A DNA stretch of 64,000 nt from Epiperipatus broadwayi. Taxonomy: Eukaryota; Onychophora; Udeonychophora; Euonychophora; Peripatidae. This document shows positions 12,960 through 25,919 of this stretch, piece by piece. A model generated the notes under the pieces. That model did not search any database. It was given only the letters and a program-made list of their open reading frames with translations, and had not been told where the DNA came from. The stretch's first letter is position 1; the number at the start of each line of letters is the position of its first letter. Where the stretch lies: the NCBI GenBank assembly GCA_028023455.1, contig JAQFVV010000032.1, forward strand, positions 5,116,392 to 5,180,391, written 5' to 3'. Position numbers and translations under genes: made by a program.

Positions 12960-15280
12960 TTTGTTTGGTTTATTTTTATAAATCTGAACTACTTCTTTGA
13001 TGCAATGAGGTGTTTTCATTTTATATATAATAGTTTTTTTTCTATCTTCAGTTTAGCCAAATTATTAAGAGTACCAAAGTTTATACATATATGCAAATAA
13101 TAATAGTGATTTCTGATAGGCAAAGACAATACCACATTAACGTTATCATTTTTACAATAAATGTAAATTTAATATGTTTTCTTTGTAATATTAGGAATAA
13201 TTTTACTTTTAGGAGAATTACTTTAAAAAAATGCAGTTCTTTTAAAGAATTTTAATCTAAGTAAGTTTATAGATGAAAACCTTTTTAAAATATTTTTTTT
13301 TACTTTTTGGGAAATATTTTTAAATTTGATTTTCTCTTTCTGGAGAAGCAATTTCTTTTTGACTTGGGTGTTGCCAAATTTATGCTATTAAGTGTAGAAT
13401 TATGTACTTGGCATTCTTAAAGTCCAATAACTTTAAATGTGACTACCAGTAACTCTGAAGCTCCTTAATGGTAAAAAAGAAAATTGATGATTAAGGCAAC
13501 ATTTTATAAGAATATTATATAATCCAAACAATTAAATCATAGTATGTATATTATATCTCAAATGGATTTCAAAGTTACACGTTATCTAGCCAATTAATGA
13601 AACTTATTCTTAGCACTTCAACAACTAATATCACATTATGAATACTCAAACTATCTTACTAATAGATTAATTACTTTTTAAAACTTTATAAATCTTCCAT
13701 TTTCTTTATTTTCAAAAAAAGTTCTATAAAACCCTTCATTTAAGGTAACCTTTTTGATGGCAATTTTATATTTTAAGAAAGATTGTTTCAATAATCATTT
13801 TTCTAAGTCAATACTCTAGGATCTTATTATTGAATAAAAATGTTATATTATTTTTCAACTAGATCTGAATCATTTTTGGCAAAATCAAATAAATCTCACT
13901 AAAATATAAATGTGACCAGATGAACAATCGTTAATTTTCTGGCCTTAAAATAAAATGATTTTTTTTTATATGAACCTGTACCAAATTGTGAAGACAAGAC
14001 ATGTTCAATTCCACATTTACATATCTATATGTGAATTATGGTCCATGATTGCATTTGCTCAATATTACAGTCACTGAAATAAATCCAGATAGGTAGAAAC
14101 TTTACACAAACTCAGTCTATTTGTTATTCTTAAATACTATTCATCTTACAATATACTCATGAAGATTTAAATATGTTTCTATGAAACTTTTTGTTTTCTG
14201 TAAACCAGTAATTTATTAAACAATTAACAATAAGCCATTGCCAACACTTATCAACTATATGATTTATTATTCCGATTGAAATCATTCATGGCATAATAAT
14301 TAAAAGCCGTTTGTGGAATATAAAGGCTTTTTAATGACTTTAAATAACATATCTTTCATCAAGTTAAAAAAGAGAAATGCAAAATATTTTTCAACCAATG
14401 GTTAATATAAATTTAAAGATGGTGTGGAAATTTAAAAGTAAATAAAATATACAAATGCATGGGTACATAAAAAAGACATTTACTTATTTATGATTGTTTG
14501 CACAAGACTTTCCCAGCTCATAAATGTCTTGAATATTAAAACTGCACTTGTATTTATCCAATGTTAGGTTTTTATATTCCTGCAATACATATGTATTTTT
14601 AATCTTTTATTTGGTGTCATTATTCTTTAATTGAATATATAAATATTTTTTAGATAATAAAAATGATTGAAATAATTTCGTCATGAATTTTCCAAAAGTA
14701 TGGTTATTTAATATAGTAAACTTTCTAAATTTTTTATGCAGATTTCCCTAATGATGCAATACTCAAACAGTCTTCACTATTGATTTGCAAATGAAATTTG
14801 TTCACTATATCAAAAAAAGAAAATACCTGAAATCTATTACAGTATTTATATGACTTTTTCTAATTATTTAGAGATATTAATTTTTATAGTAATATGTTCA
14901 AAGGTTTAATCTAAACCATGTTTTCAAGATGTAAATAATGTTTTCAAAGTATTAACTTTACATTCTTTAATATTTTTTTAATCATGTAATATTTTATATT
15001 TAGTGGAGTATCAGAAGAATTTTACTAGAGGGGTGATTAAAGTGTATACATTTTTATTTATTTAATATTTATGTCATGAAAATTTTTCTATTCTTGAACA
15101 ACCTTTCATTAAGTTTTCAGTATCATAGAAGAATAATATCTCTCTACAAATAGTGAAGACTATATGATATTTCAACCACGTTTTTTATTTTTAGTCAACA
15201 TATTGCATTTCACATTTAACTGGGATTGATATAAGACTTTTATTTTCAAGCTTAAAATAATTAGATATAATTTCATCGAC
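12960..15280. other. AT-rich unannotated stretch
   Basis: No gene, RNA or recognisable element. Composition is uniform, with scattered homopolymers and no open frame above 60 codons. Confidence 0.55.
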
Positions 15281-15441
15281 TACTATTAAGAGCCTGACTA
15301 AATAAATTAACGATGTAGCATTTCCTGAAAGAAAAAATATTGTTTGCTTAAGATTAAAAAGAATATGATTTACCTGATCAGGATTCAAATCTTAGATTGT
15401 GGGCATGACATCTGAATTTTTAAACTACTATGCTATGCCAT
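15280..15441 (-). mobile_element. tRNA-derived SINE of a second family (S2), degraded
   Basis: On the minus strand a tRNA-like head begins near 15,441. It has an A-box-like TAGTAGTTTAAAAA and a B-box-like GATTTGAATCC, spaced as in a tRNA. About 50 bases downstream is a short stretch (ATCTTAAGCAAACAA) resembling the TTCTTGAGCAA core word seen in several invertebrate tRNA SINEs. No tail or flanking duplication is defined and several box positions are mutated, so the 3' limit is approximate. A 65-codon frame inside it (15,191-15,388 minus) is coincidental. Confidence 0.5.
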
Positions 15442-15446
15442 GAAGC

Positions 15447-15457
15447 TGATGATGATG

Positions 15458-15524
<67 letters not shown>

Positions 15525-15537
15525 CAACAACAACAAC
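15447..15537. repeat. (GAT)n(AAT)n(AAC)n trinucleotide array
   Basis: A short GAT run passes into about 21 AAT units and then about six AAC units. It directly follows the head of the S2 SINE and precedes the segment at 15,538-16,133. Poly-Asn and poly-Tyr frames across it are microsatellite translations, not genes. Confidence 0.95.
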
Positions 15538-16133
15538 ATCCGTCAACATTTAATATCAAACTGCCAAAATTATGAGCCAGAGACAATAAAATTGCACAAC
15601 CAGACATTTTCACTGCAACCTGGTCACAGATAACACAACAATCAAACCTCTAAGGTGACTCCATAGAATCGCTATATGCCATCAATTAAATCTTTTCTCC
15701 TAAAGATGTGATCTATGTCAACAAATAAAAATAGAGAATGTAGTCTTTGACTTCATACTGTTGACATTGAAGATTGTAACAACAAGATTAAGACTTAAGC
15801 ACTGAAAAACATACTAAACTCAGTAACACAACAAATACATATGTTGATGTTTGCAATCGAACAGTGATAACACAAGATGTTTTTGAGAACTCAAATTACA
15901 GGAAGTAAAGATAACAAATGTAACGTATGCATATATATCTGCACTCCCCTCAAAAATAAATTAGCAAATAAATATACAAACTACCAGATCTTCCCAAATA
16001 ATTTGTAATCCTAAAAATATGTTATATATATATCTTAACTTGTTCCTTTCACTAACAATGTAAACATATGTATATAGAGTGACTTATAGCAAATGTAACC
16101 CTTTGGTCATCAATAAAGTTCTTCTTTGAAACA
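15538..16133 (+). mobile_element. possible 3' end of a non-LTR retroelement
   Basis: A G-poor, A/C-rich segment ends in CAATAAAGTTCTTCTTTG, immediately followed by AAC/AAT units. An AATAAAG word just before a simple-repeat tail is a common 3' structure of non-LTR retrotransposons and their SINE relatives. All frames are interrupted and I recognise no reverse transcriptase or endonuclease motif. It could instead be unique sequence trapped between two microsatellites. Confidence 0.35.
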
Positions 16134-16336
<203 letters not shown>

Positions 16337-16339
16337 CTT

Positions 16340-18455
16340 TATGGATCTGTATTGAATGCAAAAGAGTTTAGAGGATTGTATTTTTGCTGATTCTATCATA
16401 AAATGTAATAGTTAGCAGACGGCCTTTGTGCTTGATTGTAGGCCAAATTAGTAGTGATATGCTTAGGATAATCTGTTTACGTGGTACTTTGCACACAATG
16501 ATCAGTTTATTTATAGATTTCTTTATATGCTAAAAAATAGTTATATATTTATTTATAATAATTAAATATTGAATAAATCAATTGTTAATATGAATACAAT
16601 ATCTATATATACATTTGTGATAAATAAATTAAAAAATAACTTAATTAAATGCGTTAAAATTAATTTTGCCACTACTATAGTCAGGCAAAATCTTTTAGGG
16701 TGCAGAAATTGGTATTCTATTAAACAGTTTTTATGTAAATTATTTATATACTGATAACTTGGGAATTGGAACCCAGTTTGATATAGTTTAAAATTTTGTT
16801 TTAGATTTTAAACAAGTTAAATATATCTTGTTTCAAGGCATTGCCTCTTAACTAACCCAATGGACATTAATGTACCATTTAACTAGAACTTGAAAATTAG
16901 GAGCAAAAATCATAAACTATCCTGATGAATATTACCTTCTCTTTACTATTTCTCTATAAAGATTTTCTGGAGAGATCCTTGACATGTAATGAAAGATTTA
17001 AAAAGCTAAATTATTATTACTACAATCTTTATTTGAAGAATTACTGGGGGGGGGGGGTAAATTTATTTTAAAAATCGAATGTACTTGCTGAATGATTTTT
17101 TTAGTTTTAGTATAATCTAATTTTGTAAATACGTATTAATAAATACCGATTTCTTTTTTTTTTTAAGTAATGCTTAAATTTTTGTAAACTTTAATATTTA
17201 AAATCTTTTTAACATAGAATTACATGTCTCATTGAATACTGTGGTAATTTATCTTTTTTTAAAAAAGTAAGGTCTAAATTATAAATTAATTCGTGCTTGC
17301 GAACAAAAATATGACTTTCGTTGAATTTTTTTATTTATTTTAAAACACTTTTGATTGATGAAAAAAAAAAATTGTGAAGAAAATTAATGTCAACTGTCGA
17401 ATTAAAATAAGAGATACGTTACAAGATTTAACAGAAAAGTTCATAGAGGTCAAAGACAATGTTTAAAATTCCGTATGAATGGAAGGGAAGGTCACGTGCA
17501 ACATTATACGGGCACTTAAAGGTAATTGAATCCATTTTTTTTTATCTTCAACTTATTGATATAATATATCTAAATCATTAGACTGAAAAAGCTATGGCGC
17601 TTACGTCTACTTAGATACAAACTATTAATGAGCAAATAAATTAAAACACATCGACGATATCACATTACAATCAAACATCAGTATTAAATTTATTGCAATT
17701 TGCATATAGAAGAGGGAAAAAGGTAAATTTCTTTCAGTTATTATATAAACATTTTCTAATAAAAAACTATTTCACAATTCCATAGCAACTCAAATCTATA
17801 ATGTATTGACAAGCTTAAAAGATTTGTTAATAAAATGTGTTTCTTGGTGATTCTCTTTTTGTAAATAATAAATTAAAGAAATTAGAATCATATACTAATT
17901 AAAATTCTCTTTCTGGGGACAACATGACTAATTAGCTTATGCGAATATCCAGTATCACATATGTATAGAGAAATATATGTATAAAGGCTAATTTTGCCTC
18001 CACAAAAATAAAATATTTTGTCATAGATGAATATATTTGTTGCATTTTTAAAAATGTTTCTTACAAATCACATGCACACACGTATATATATGATTTATTT
18101 ACTTCCATGTGAGATATTTATTTGACTTTTATACTTTATTAAATAATTTCATGTTTAAATATTTTAAGGCGATTTTTTTATTAGAAAATGAATACTAGGA
18201 TCCTGCCTTCAAATCTGTAAAGACGAAGTTCTATTTTTAAAAAATCCAGATACATTGATAAGTTTTAAAAGTTGATTAGATTAGTTAACAATTAAAGATG
18301 AAAATATTTATTGCATTTGTAAGATTACTTAATTTGAAGTATTATTTGAATAGCTGAAGTTATTTTTAAACAATTTTTGTAACAAAATAGTCAATTACTT
18401 TGATGTCATCATGGACTATAAAAATAGTAAAAATTATTATGTGAGTGTGATTCTA
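16340..18455. other. AT-rich unannotated stretch
   Basis: A pure run of twelve G lies at 17,046-17,057. CpG frequency rises modestly around 17,280-17,520. A 61-codon frame at 16,569-16,754 has no recognised motif. I see no gene. Confidence 0.55.
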
Positions 18456-18459
18456 ATTA

Positions 18460-18605
18460 ATGTGATGATGGTGTTTTACTTGTATTTATATATTGGACTA
18501 ATCTAATATGAGTATTGAATGTCTTTAGACAAATTTAACTTTATTTAAATATTCCAATTACATTCAAATGTTAATAATAGCACACAAGTTAGCATATGCA
18601 TAATG
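18460..18605 (+). repeat. repeat family F, copy 3 (diverged)
   Basis: Aligns in the forward direction with 3,961-4,130, including the ATGATGGT word, the TTGGACTA word and the stretch around TACATTCAAATGTTAATAATAGCA. It is more diverged than copies 1 and 2 are from each other. Confidence 0.5.
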
Positions 18606-18973
18606 TTTTGTTCACTGACTTTAAATCACAAATTTTCATTTACAAATATCAATTATAGTCTTCAATAATTAAACTGAACTTTTACAAAGTGCTTATACTT
18701 TGCCAAAGCTCAAATCAATTATAGCTTATTATCATTATTGAACAATTTAATTTTTTTATAAATCTATATCATTATAATTTTTATTAACTCAGAAGAGTGT
18801 ATTTCTAGCATATAAATTAGTATTCACACCATATTTTCAGTATATCTGTCCTCTTCATTCCATAGTTGTTTCATTGCTAAATTTCATTTTTTTAATTTAA
18901 TGTATTTTACTTAACTATATATTAAATACTATCTTTTTTTAATTCTTCTATCTCAAAATATTCCTTTTTTTAA

Positions 18974-19754
18974 TCATTCTTTTCTACTATTAGCTGTGTC
19001 CATCTCAACTCACTATCAACTGCTCAATTCCTGTAAACATGAGCAGATTTGACATCACTCTAAATCAGTTACCTTTTGTACTATGTATGAGAATTTGCAC
19101 TCATTGTAAACAAGGAAAAAAGTTCTGTAAAATGCTGCCCTCTCTTGAATTATTTTACAAGTAAAAAATCAATAAAAATGACCAAATATGTCAAACAAAA
19201 CCAAAGCACCGCCTTCTCTTCTTTCTTATTGGCTGTTTAAATTTTGACAACAAAGAAAATGGCTGCCAAAAAGTAAAGAGTTATGATCAGTTTTTTGTTT
19301 TATTTCGAAATTGATAAACGAATGTTTTAGATCATTTTAACAGTATTTTTTGACGAATTATAAATTATTTTAATAAAATAGTGCTAAAAAAAATTATTTT
19401 AGAAAAATAGTTAAGATTTTAGCAAGAATTATTTATTTATTGCAAAGTGGGAAGAAATCATGATGTCGGCAAATCTTTTTTTTTTTTTGGTTGGCGATTG
19501 ACGTTCCTTTTAATTTCTGCCGCTATCGAATATTTTTCAAATTATAAATCAAAATTTATTTTTGAAAAAACTTTTGTTCACTTTCATAATCTGACAAATT
19601 ATTAATATACTTTTTACAAACGAAATTAAAGTGAATATAATATTAAAAGGTGAATATATTTTGACAATTGACTTTGTCTTCAGTTTGTGAATTGGCCAAT
19701 TAAAAGTTTTGATTTTTACCTCACATGGCCAATAATATAATCCACAGTTAAAAG
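18974..19754 (+). mobile_element. TTAA-flanked element, family T1, copy 1
   Basis: About 700 bp of this segment is the reverse complement of the element at 25,154-25,919. Matching words include GACATCACTCTA, AATTATTTTACAAGTAAAAAATC and GGCCAATTAAAAG in corresponding order. Its right end reads GTTAAAAG followed by TTAA (19,755-19,758). A TTAA at 18,970-18,973 gives a matching length (about 781 against 766 bp), but the left terminus is diverged and less certain. Non-coding. TTAA targets and CC-starting termini point to the piggyBac superfamily. Confidence 0.7.
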
Positions 19755-19759
19755 TTAAT

Positions 19760-20360
19760 CTTTGTATACATGTCTATTTCATTAATTATACTTTTTTAAC
19801 TTTTTTTTTTTTGCCAAATTTTATTAATAATTTTACTTTTTGTTCTTTTTTTTGTTTTATAACCTATTGTCAATATGATAGCCTTTTTGGATTTTTTTTT
19901 AAATATTTTTTACACTTATTTATTTTGCTATTATCATACTAAACTATAAAAACATCATGATGTAATAACAATACTTCTTAAGTGATATGTAGAAAATATT
20001 AAAAACATTAAATATAATTCTAATACATTTTTGATGCCAAGTATCTTTTTCATAGGCAAGCATTACATTTATAATAAAAATAAAATAAATATGAACTTAT
20101 ATATATAATTTCTCATTGTTGTTAACATGCTGAAATAACATCATTAGATTCATTTCTTTAGAAATCTATGTTATTAATGAATTATGCTTCTTTTATTTTA
20201 CATTTTCTGCCATTAGGTTTGCTGCAAAATGTTTGCATTTCTTTAGTGTTTAAAAGTTGACAAATATTTGTTTATGTTTTTAAAATAAGGTAAGTACTGT
20301 AGAATCTATTTTGACTTTATTATGTATATATTAAAATATTTTTATGAAAGTGAAAATATG
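19760..20360. other. AT-rich unannotated stretch
   Basis: Nothing recognised beyond long T runs near 19,798-19,812. Confidence 0.55.
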
Positions 20361-20361
20361 T

Positions 20362-20950
20362 CATATTTTAGTTTAGAAAAATCACAGTAAGATGATGCAG
20401 ATAGTGATCTATGAAAACAATAAACTAAACACTTTTGGCATCTAAAGATAGAATCTCTTTTAAATTTATTGTTTTGATATTTATAAAGATAAAGTAATAC
20501 AGTAAATATACAAATGTTTATGGAAACCAAGTTTCACAACTTTCTTTATTTTTCCTTATTATAATAGACTCTCTTCTTTTGATCACTGTCTATGTTATCT
20601 GACTAAGATTTTGTTAAAATAAAACAGATATTTTCACATTCTTAAAAATATTTCAACAATAACATCTGTTAAAAATTATTAATTTATAATATTCAATTCT
20701 TTGTGGAAGAATCCATTATAATAATAAAAAATAGGGAAAGTTATGAGACATTGTTTCCCTAAACATTTATATATTAACTGTAGCACTTTATCTCCATAAA
20801 TATCAAGAAAATGCATTTAAAAGAGATTCTCCTTTTAGATGCAAAGTGTTTACAGTTTACTATTTTCATTAATCACTGCCTAAATCATCTGAATGTGAGT
20901 TTTGTAAAATAAAATAGACAGATATTTTCATGTTCTTAAAAGTATTTGAA
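20362..20950. repeat. foldback mosaic repeat
   Basis: The arm at about 20,362-20,531 pairs with 20,750-20,915 in inverse orientation; for example AAAGAGATTCT and GATGCAAAGTGTTTA in the right arm have mirror counterparts in the left. In addition 20,575-20,655 is a direct copy of about 20,868-20,950 (words ATCACTG, AAATAAAA, CAGATATTTTCA). The locus therefore combines an inverted repeat of about 165 bp per arm with a direct duplication. The minus-strand 62-codon frame across it has no meaning I can see. Confidence 0.75.
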
Positions 20951-20959
20951 CAATGATAT

Positions 20960-21915
20960 ATATTGTGCCAGTCACTTCTATCTTCTTTTGATTACTGAGG
21001 GTGCCACTAGGTCACTAACAATCTACAAAAATTTAATTTATGGTGATCAAAAGTTATCAATGATGATGAATGCTACTATCTAGATCCAGGGAGAGAAAGA
21101 TATCTTTAACATTGTTCAGACAATTGAGAAAAGAACAAAAACAAAAACATCAGCCCAAAATAATTTTAAATAATTTTTAAAGTTTATTAAATTCAAAAAT
21201 AAAATAAATCTGAGGCAAAGAAAATATAAAAATTAGACCTAGATTCACCTAGAGTATTTATAAGAGAGTGTAGAGAGTTTTGAAAACATTAAACACTCTG
21301 GCAGATAAGTTCATTTTCTCACCTATAATTTAAAAAGGTACTTATGGCATCTCCCTGCCAGCAGTTTATAAAAACTAATTCCCATTTTTCCATTCAGAGA
21401 TTGCAAAAATAAAAGGGATATTGTAGGGTGTACAATGAAACAGTGTAGTTTGAAATAGAGATGAGAACTATGATGCCATTCTGGAAATACAGCATTTAAA
21501 TTCTCTTATTCAGGTTGTTTGTTTATATTTATCATTATTATTGCTATATATTTTTTTGTTTCTCACCATTTAAAAATGTATAATAATATCTACTGATAAA
21601 TAATATATACTTTTAAGTTTATTAGTAATCTATTCACATAACAAAATATAAGAAGGTTATGTTTTCCTAAGTTTAAATTTATATCTTTGGCATAATAATT
21701 ATTTAATATTTAAAAACATTTTTTTTTATTTATTGATTTTAAATTAACTTCAGGTATATATCACTTATATTAAATGTGCAAAAAAAATATTATCACAATA
21801 AATATTCACTTTATTTTGTTCTCTTAAATTTATGTTAACAAATGACTAGATTCATCTTTATACATGTTTTTTGTTAATTATATATATTATAACCATTTGA
21901 ATTACATAGCACACA
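20960..21915. other. unannotated stretch
   Basis: Slightly less AT-rich around 21,200-21,480 but with no recognised element. No coding frame of note. Confidence 0.5.
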
Positions 21916-21918
21916 ATA

Positions 21919-21930
21919 GCATAGTGCATT

Positions 21931-21967
<37 letters not shown>

Positions 21968-21987
21968 GCACTATGCACTCCTGATAA

Positions 21988-22031
<44 letters not shown>

Positions 22032-22034
22032 TTA
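21919..22034. repeat. two adjacent TA-array hairpins
   Basis: Hairpin 1: GCATAGTGCATTT (21,919-21,931) and its exact reverse complement AAATGCACTATGC (21,964-21,976) flank a TA array. Hairpin 2: TAAACTTTATA (from 21,985) and TATAAAGTTTA (to 22,034) flank a second TA array. Only eight bases separate them. Since the TA arrays are self-complementary, each hairpin can extrude as a fully paired cruciform. Confidence 0.95.
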
Positions 22035-23192
22035 AAGGAAAATCAGAAATAAACACAAAAATTTTGTGCATATTTTTCTACATTTTTCCTGGTATAAGTA
22101 AAAGATTAAATAATTTTGGATTTAAAATAAAAGTTTATTGTAAATTAAACATTTAAAAAAGGTCTAAATAAATATTAATGTTGAATTCTGATTGTGAAAT
22201 TAAAAACAAGCATGGCTTATTTTTGAAATCTTTTAATTAATAGAGTCCAGGCAAAGTACACCAAAGCTGACTGATGTGAGGTGATGAGATCTCTAATCTG
22301 ATCAAACTTTAACTCATTTTCTAGTACTTCATGATTTAACACTTTATGAGTGACATTTCTGAGTCACACTCAGTCTCAATTTACTCTGTGAGCTGGCTTA
22401 GAACAGGGAGAAACATGAGACTCAAGGAATAGCTAACATTTTAACTTAATGGGTGGAACAGACCACTTAACACATTAATTATAGTAACTAAAATAAAATA
22501 TACTCAGCATATAAATTATTAAAAAATTGGAATCAGATAATGTGGATTGGATTGAAATAGAACTACAAGCAAGAAAGATATGAAACAAATTTTATATTTT
22601 GAACATGTTTATTAAAACAATAACAAATGACATAAAATAAAGTAACAAAATGGCAATGATTATATAGCATTAAAGGCAGGCTTTTACATCAGAAATGAGA
22701 CTATTATCAGTACAGCAGTCTCATCTTAACATATTAAAATAAATGTATGTACAATTAATAAATCATACCTGTAATCATGTAATATACCCATCGTATTGCT
22801 CATGGTTTGCTAATGTCACAAAATAATAACCTAGCAGAGATGATGAATACCTACAACTCTATAATGGCTATTATATATATTAATAGTGTGAGCAAACAAA
22901 TAAGCTATAATGCAAATTCAACCTGGTAACCAAGATTTGAGTTTCAGTCTAATGCTGAATAATTAAATAATGAGGAAAAAACTGGTTACTTTTAGATTTG
23001 CACATATATACCATAGAGATATATAAAATACTAAAAAATAAGTTCACAGTATGAGTGAGTAATTATTCAGAAGCTTCAGCATCAGTTGCTCTGAGACTGG
23101 ACAGTTTGCTGCCATGACTATGTGAACATATAAGTTCAGGAACTTGGATAGGCTTTATAAACCTAGTCTGGATTCTCATGTTCCAGTTTTAA

Positions 23193-24273
23193 CCCTTTCA
23201 CTGAAGATTTTAGCTATTGGCCCTCTACTTAAACTGATTCTTTTAGCTAGTGGCCCTCTACTTAAATCTGAGAACAATGTGATTGGTCTGTGTCATTTGC
23301 AATCAGTTCTTTTGTTAAAATATTAATCTAAAATACACAGAATTTTTTTAATTCAGCTTCTAAAAATTAAATAATTTTAGATTCAAATTGGTTAAATGTA
23401 ATGAAAAAATAAAAATAATGTTAATAACTGTCAAAAAATATAAAAAAAATGTGTAAAAAATAGTTAGCAGTAAAACAAAAGAATTATAACTCAACCAATG
23501 ATTGTGACGTTATTCAGATCAACAGTGATCGAGTAATTCTCTTTTTATTTCCAGTTTGCTTATTTCTCTTGTAAAATTTAAAATTTTCCAAATCAAACTT
23601 TATATTTCCATCAAGTAACATCAAATCTTATTTATGAATGTAAAAAATTACGATAGATGTTATTATTTACTTCAATTACGAACGTACACTAGCTTCGTTG
23701 TCGTGTCTGAATCTTCATTTAGAAACACACCTTAGGAATTTCCTGATTACGTTATGTAGCAATAATTATTTTTTGTTACGGATATTTCTCCAAATGTATT
23801 TTTCTTCTAATATTTAAAATTTTCTGAGTCAAACTTTATATTTTGATGGAGAACTATATTTTATTATTTGTGAACATAAAAAATTGCAATAAATGTAATT
23901 ATTACAACAAAATCATTACGAATGTGTATAACGTGAATTGTCTTTGTTAGTGTTGCTCGTTTGTCAATCTGTCATTTAGAAACACGCCTAGAAGATTTGG
24001 TAGTATCCAATCAGAGAACAAAGACAGAGGGGTGTAACAAGTCGGCTGTCAAAATTATTGATTTTTTTGAAAAAGTATAACGCTATATGCGGATGTTTTT
24101 AGAACTAAAATTGAAAGCATTGAATTTCCTATCAAATAAGTCTAAAATGAAGAAATTGTGACCAAAATTGACCAAGAGATGGCGCATGCAATCATTAAAC
24201 GCATCACATCGCGTCGCATACAGACAAAAATTTTTCAAAAGACGTGGCGTCTCCGTAACTAACATCGAAAAGG
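23193..24273 (-). mobile_element. TTAA-flanked element, family T2, copy 1
   Basis: A 1,081-bp insertion bounded by TTAA at 23,189-23,192 and 24,274-24,277. Its plus-strand ends are CCCTTTCACTG and CATCGAAAAGG, so both termini start CCYTTT when read inward. The other R copy at 59,787-59,790 has a single TTAA at the same place, joining the same flanks without this segment. It carries two tandem copies of a segment of about 235 bp (about 23,555-23,750 and 23,793-24,010) and a 31-bp duplication near 23,210-23,271. Non-coding; piggyBac-type target and ends suggest a MITE of that superfamily. Confidence 0.85.
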
Positions 24274-25153
24274 TTAATAAAGATAGCCATACCCAAACTG
24301 AAGAATGGAGCATTCTGTCACTGTGAACCCATGTAAAAGGTGCAGCAGAATGTAAACACATGAATGCGTACTTTATAAAGACACACTCGCAACATACACA
24401 CACAAAAGACCAATATATATATAATCAATTAATTGTGCCTAAAACAGATAGGTTCTATCTGCCAAACTAACATAACTTAGTTCTTAAACTAGCATTATAA
24501 TTATGCTAAATAAAGGAACAAATTAATATATATTTGTTATTAAAGAGGGAAAGCATATTTGATGGGCATTAATAAACATTAACAAATATACTTTAATATC
24601 ATGTCTAGCTAGCATATTACTTCTAACAGATATCAAAAGTCATAAATGATAATAACTGACTAATCAATCCCTGTAAAATATAGTGCAGCTATAACATATA
24701 TAGAATAATGATAATGAGAATGTAGTGATCCATTATTATCTATTAATGTAGTATTTTGAAACAGTGATTTATTATGCCAAGCAAAGTGGAGATTTTAATT
24801 ATCCTTGTTGAAAGTTAGCTAACAATTATTATTCACTGTTTTGAAAGATGGGCATATTATAACATGTATATTAAATGTAAACAGAATAACTTAAACAATA
24901 AATCTAGGCATGACAGCAGTTTTGAGAAATTTAAGACATAACTGATTGCAGTTATTTTTAGATTACAAAAAAATAAAGTCTTTTACTTTATAAAAGTGAA
25001 TTCAGGCAAGTTTAGAAGATTAATTTATAAATGATTTAATTAGACAGATTTTAAGAAATAAGATTGATAATAAATCTTTTTACAGTATAAAAGTGAATTC
25101 ATGGAAGTTTAACATAGTTTATCTTACAAATGATTTAATTTAAAGAGTTTTAA

Positions 25154-25919
25154 CCTTTTAACCGCTAATTATATTATTGGTTGTATGAGGTAAAAATCAA
25201 AGCTTTTAATTGGCCAACTCACAAACTGAAAACAAAGCCTATTATTAAAACATATTCGCCTATAATATTAAATTCAACTCAGATACATTTATAAAAAGTA
25301 TATTACTAATTTTTCAGGTTATGAAAGTGAACGAAAGTTCTTTCAAAAATAAATTGCTATTTATTTATTATAAAATATTCAATTTTGGCAAATTTAAAAG
25401 TGAACAGATAAACAAAGAAATGCTGACGTAAATGCTTTTTTTCAATTTTATGTTATGGAAAAGTAAAGATTTCTTTTTGCTAAATCTTAAATATTTTTAC
25501 TAAAATCTTCAATATTTTTCGAAAATAATTTTGTTTTTTTAGTATATTTTATTAAAAATTATTTTAATTTCTCGAATTATACTTTTTTAATACTTAAATT
25601 ACATTCAAAATGAAAATCTCAGCGTTTTTCTTTATTTTTTTTGATCAGGCGGTTTCTTTGTTCTTTCCAGCCAATCAAAATGTCTTTTTCGGCTGAGAGC
25701 CAGCTGACAGCCAATCACCGACAAGCTTCTTTCTTTGTTTAGCTTTAAATGTGGTTTTATTGATTTTTTATTTGTAAAATAATTCAGAAGAGGGCACCAT
25801 CTTACAGAACTTTTAAAAACCTAATCAATAACTGTCAAACCAATATCCTAGCATTAAAAATAATGGAATTAGAGTGATGTCACCTGTTGACGAGAGGCCT
25901 TGTAAGAGGCGGAAAAGGG
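25154..25919 (-). mobile_element. TTAA-flanked element, family T1, copy 2
   Basis: A 766-bp insertion in R copy 1, bounded by TTAA at 25,150-25,153 and 25,920-25,923. Termini are CCTTTTAACCGC on the left and GCGGAAAAGGG on the right, a short imperfect inverted repeat. Its body is the inverse of 18,974-19,754. The corresponding region of R copy 3 (about 58,930-58,990) runs through without it. No transposase remnant, so it needs a piggyBac-type enzyme in trans if the superfamily call is right. Confidence 0.85.

Noticed and set aside
24083-24403. 106-codon frame on the minus strand, the longest in the window
   Set aside because: It crosses the boundary between the T2 insertion and R copy 1 (24,273), so it is assembled from two repeats. 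The second T2 copy and R copy 3 do not keep it open.
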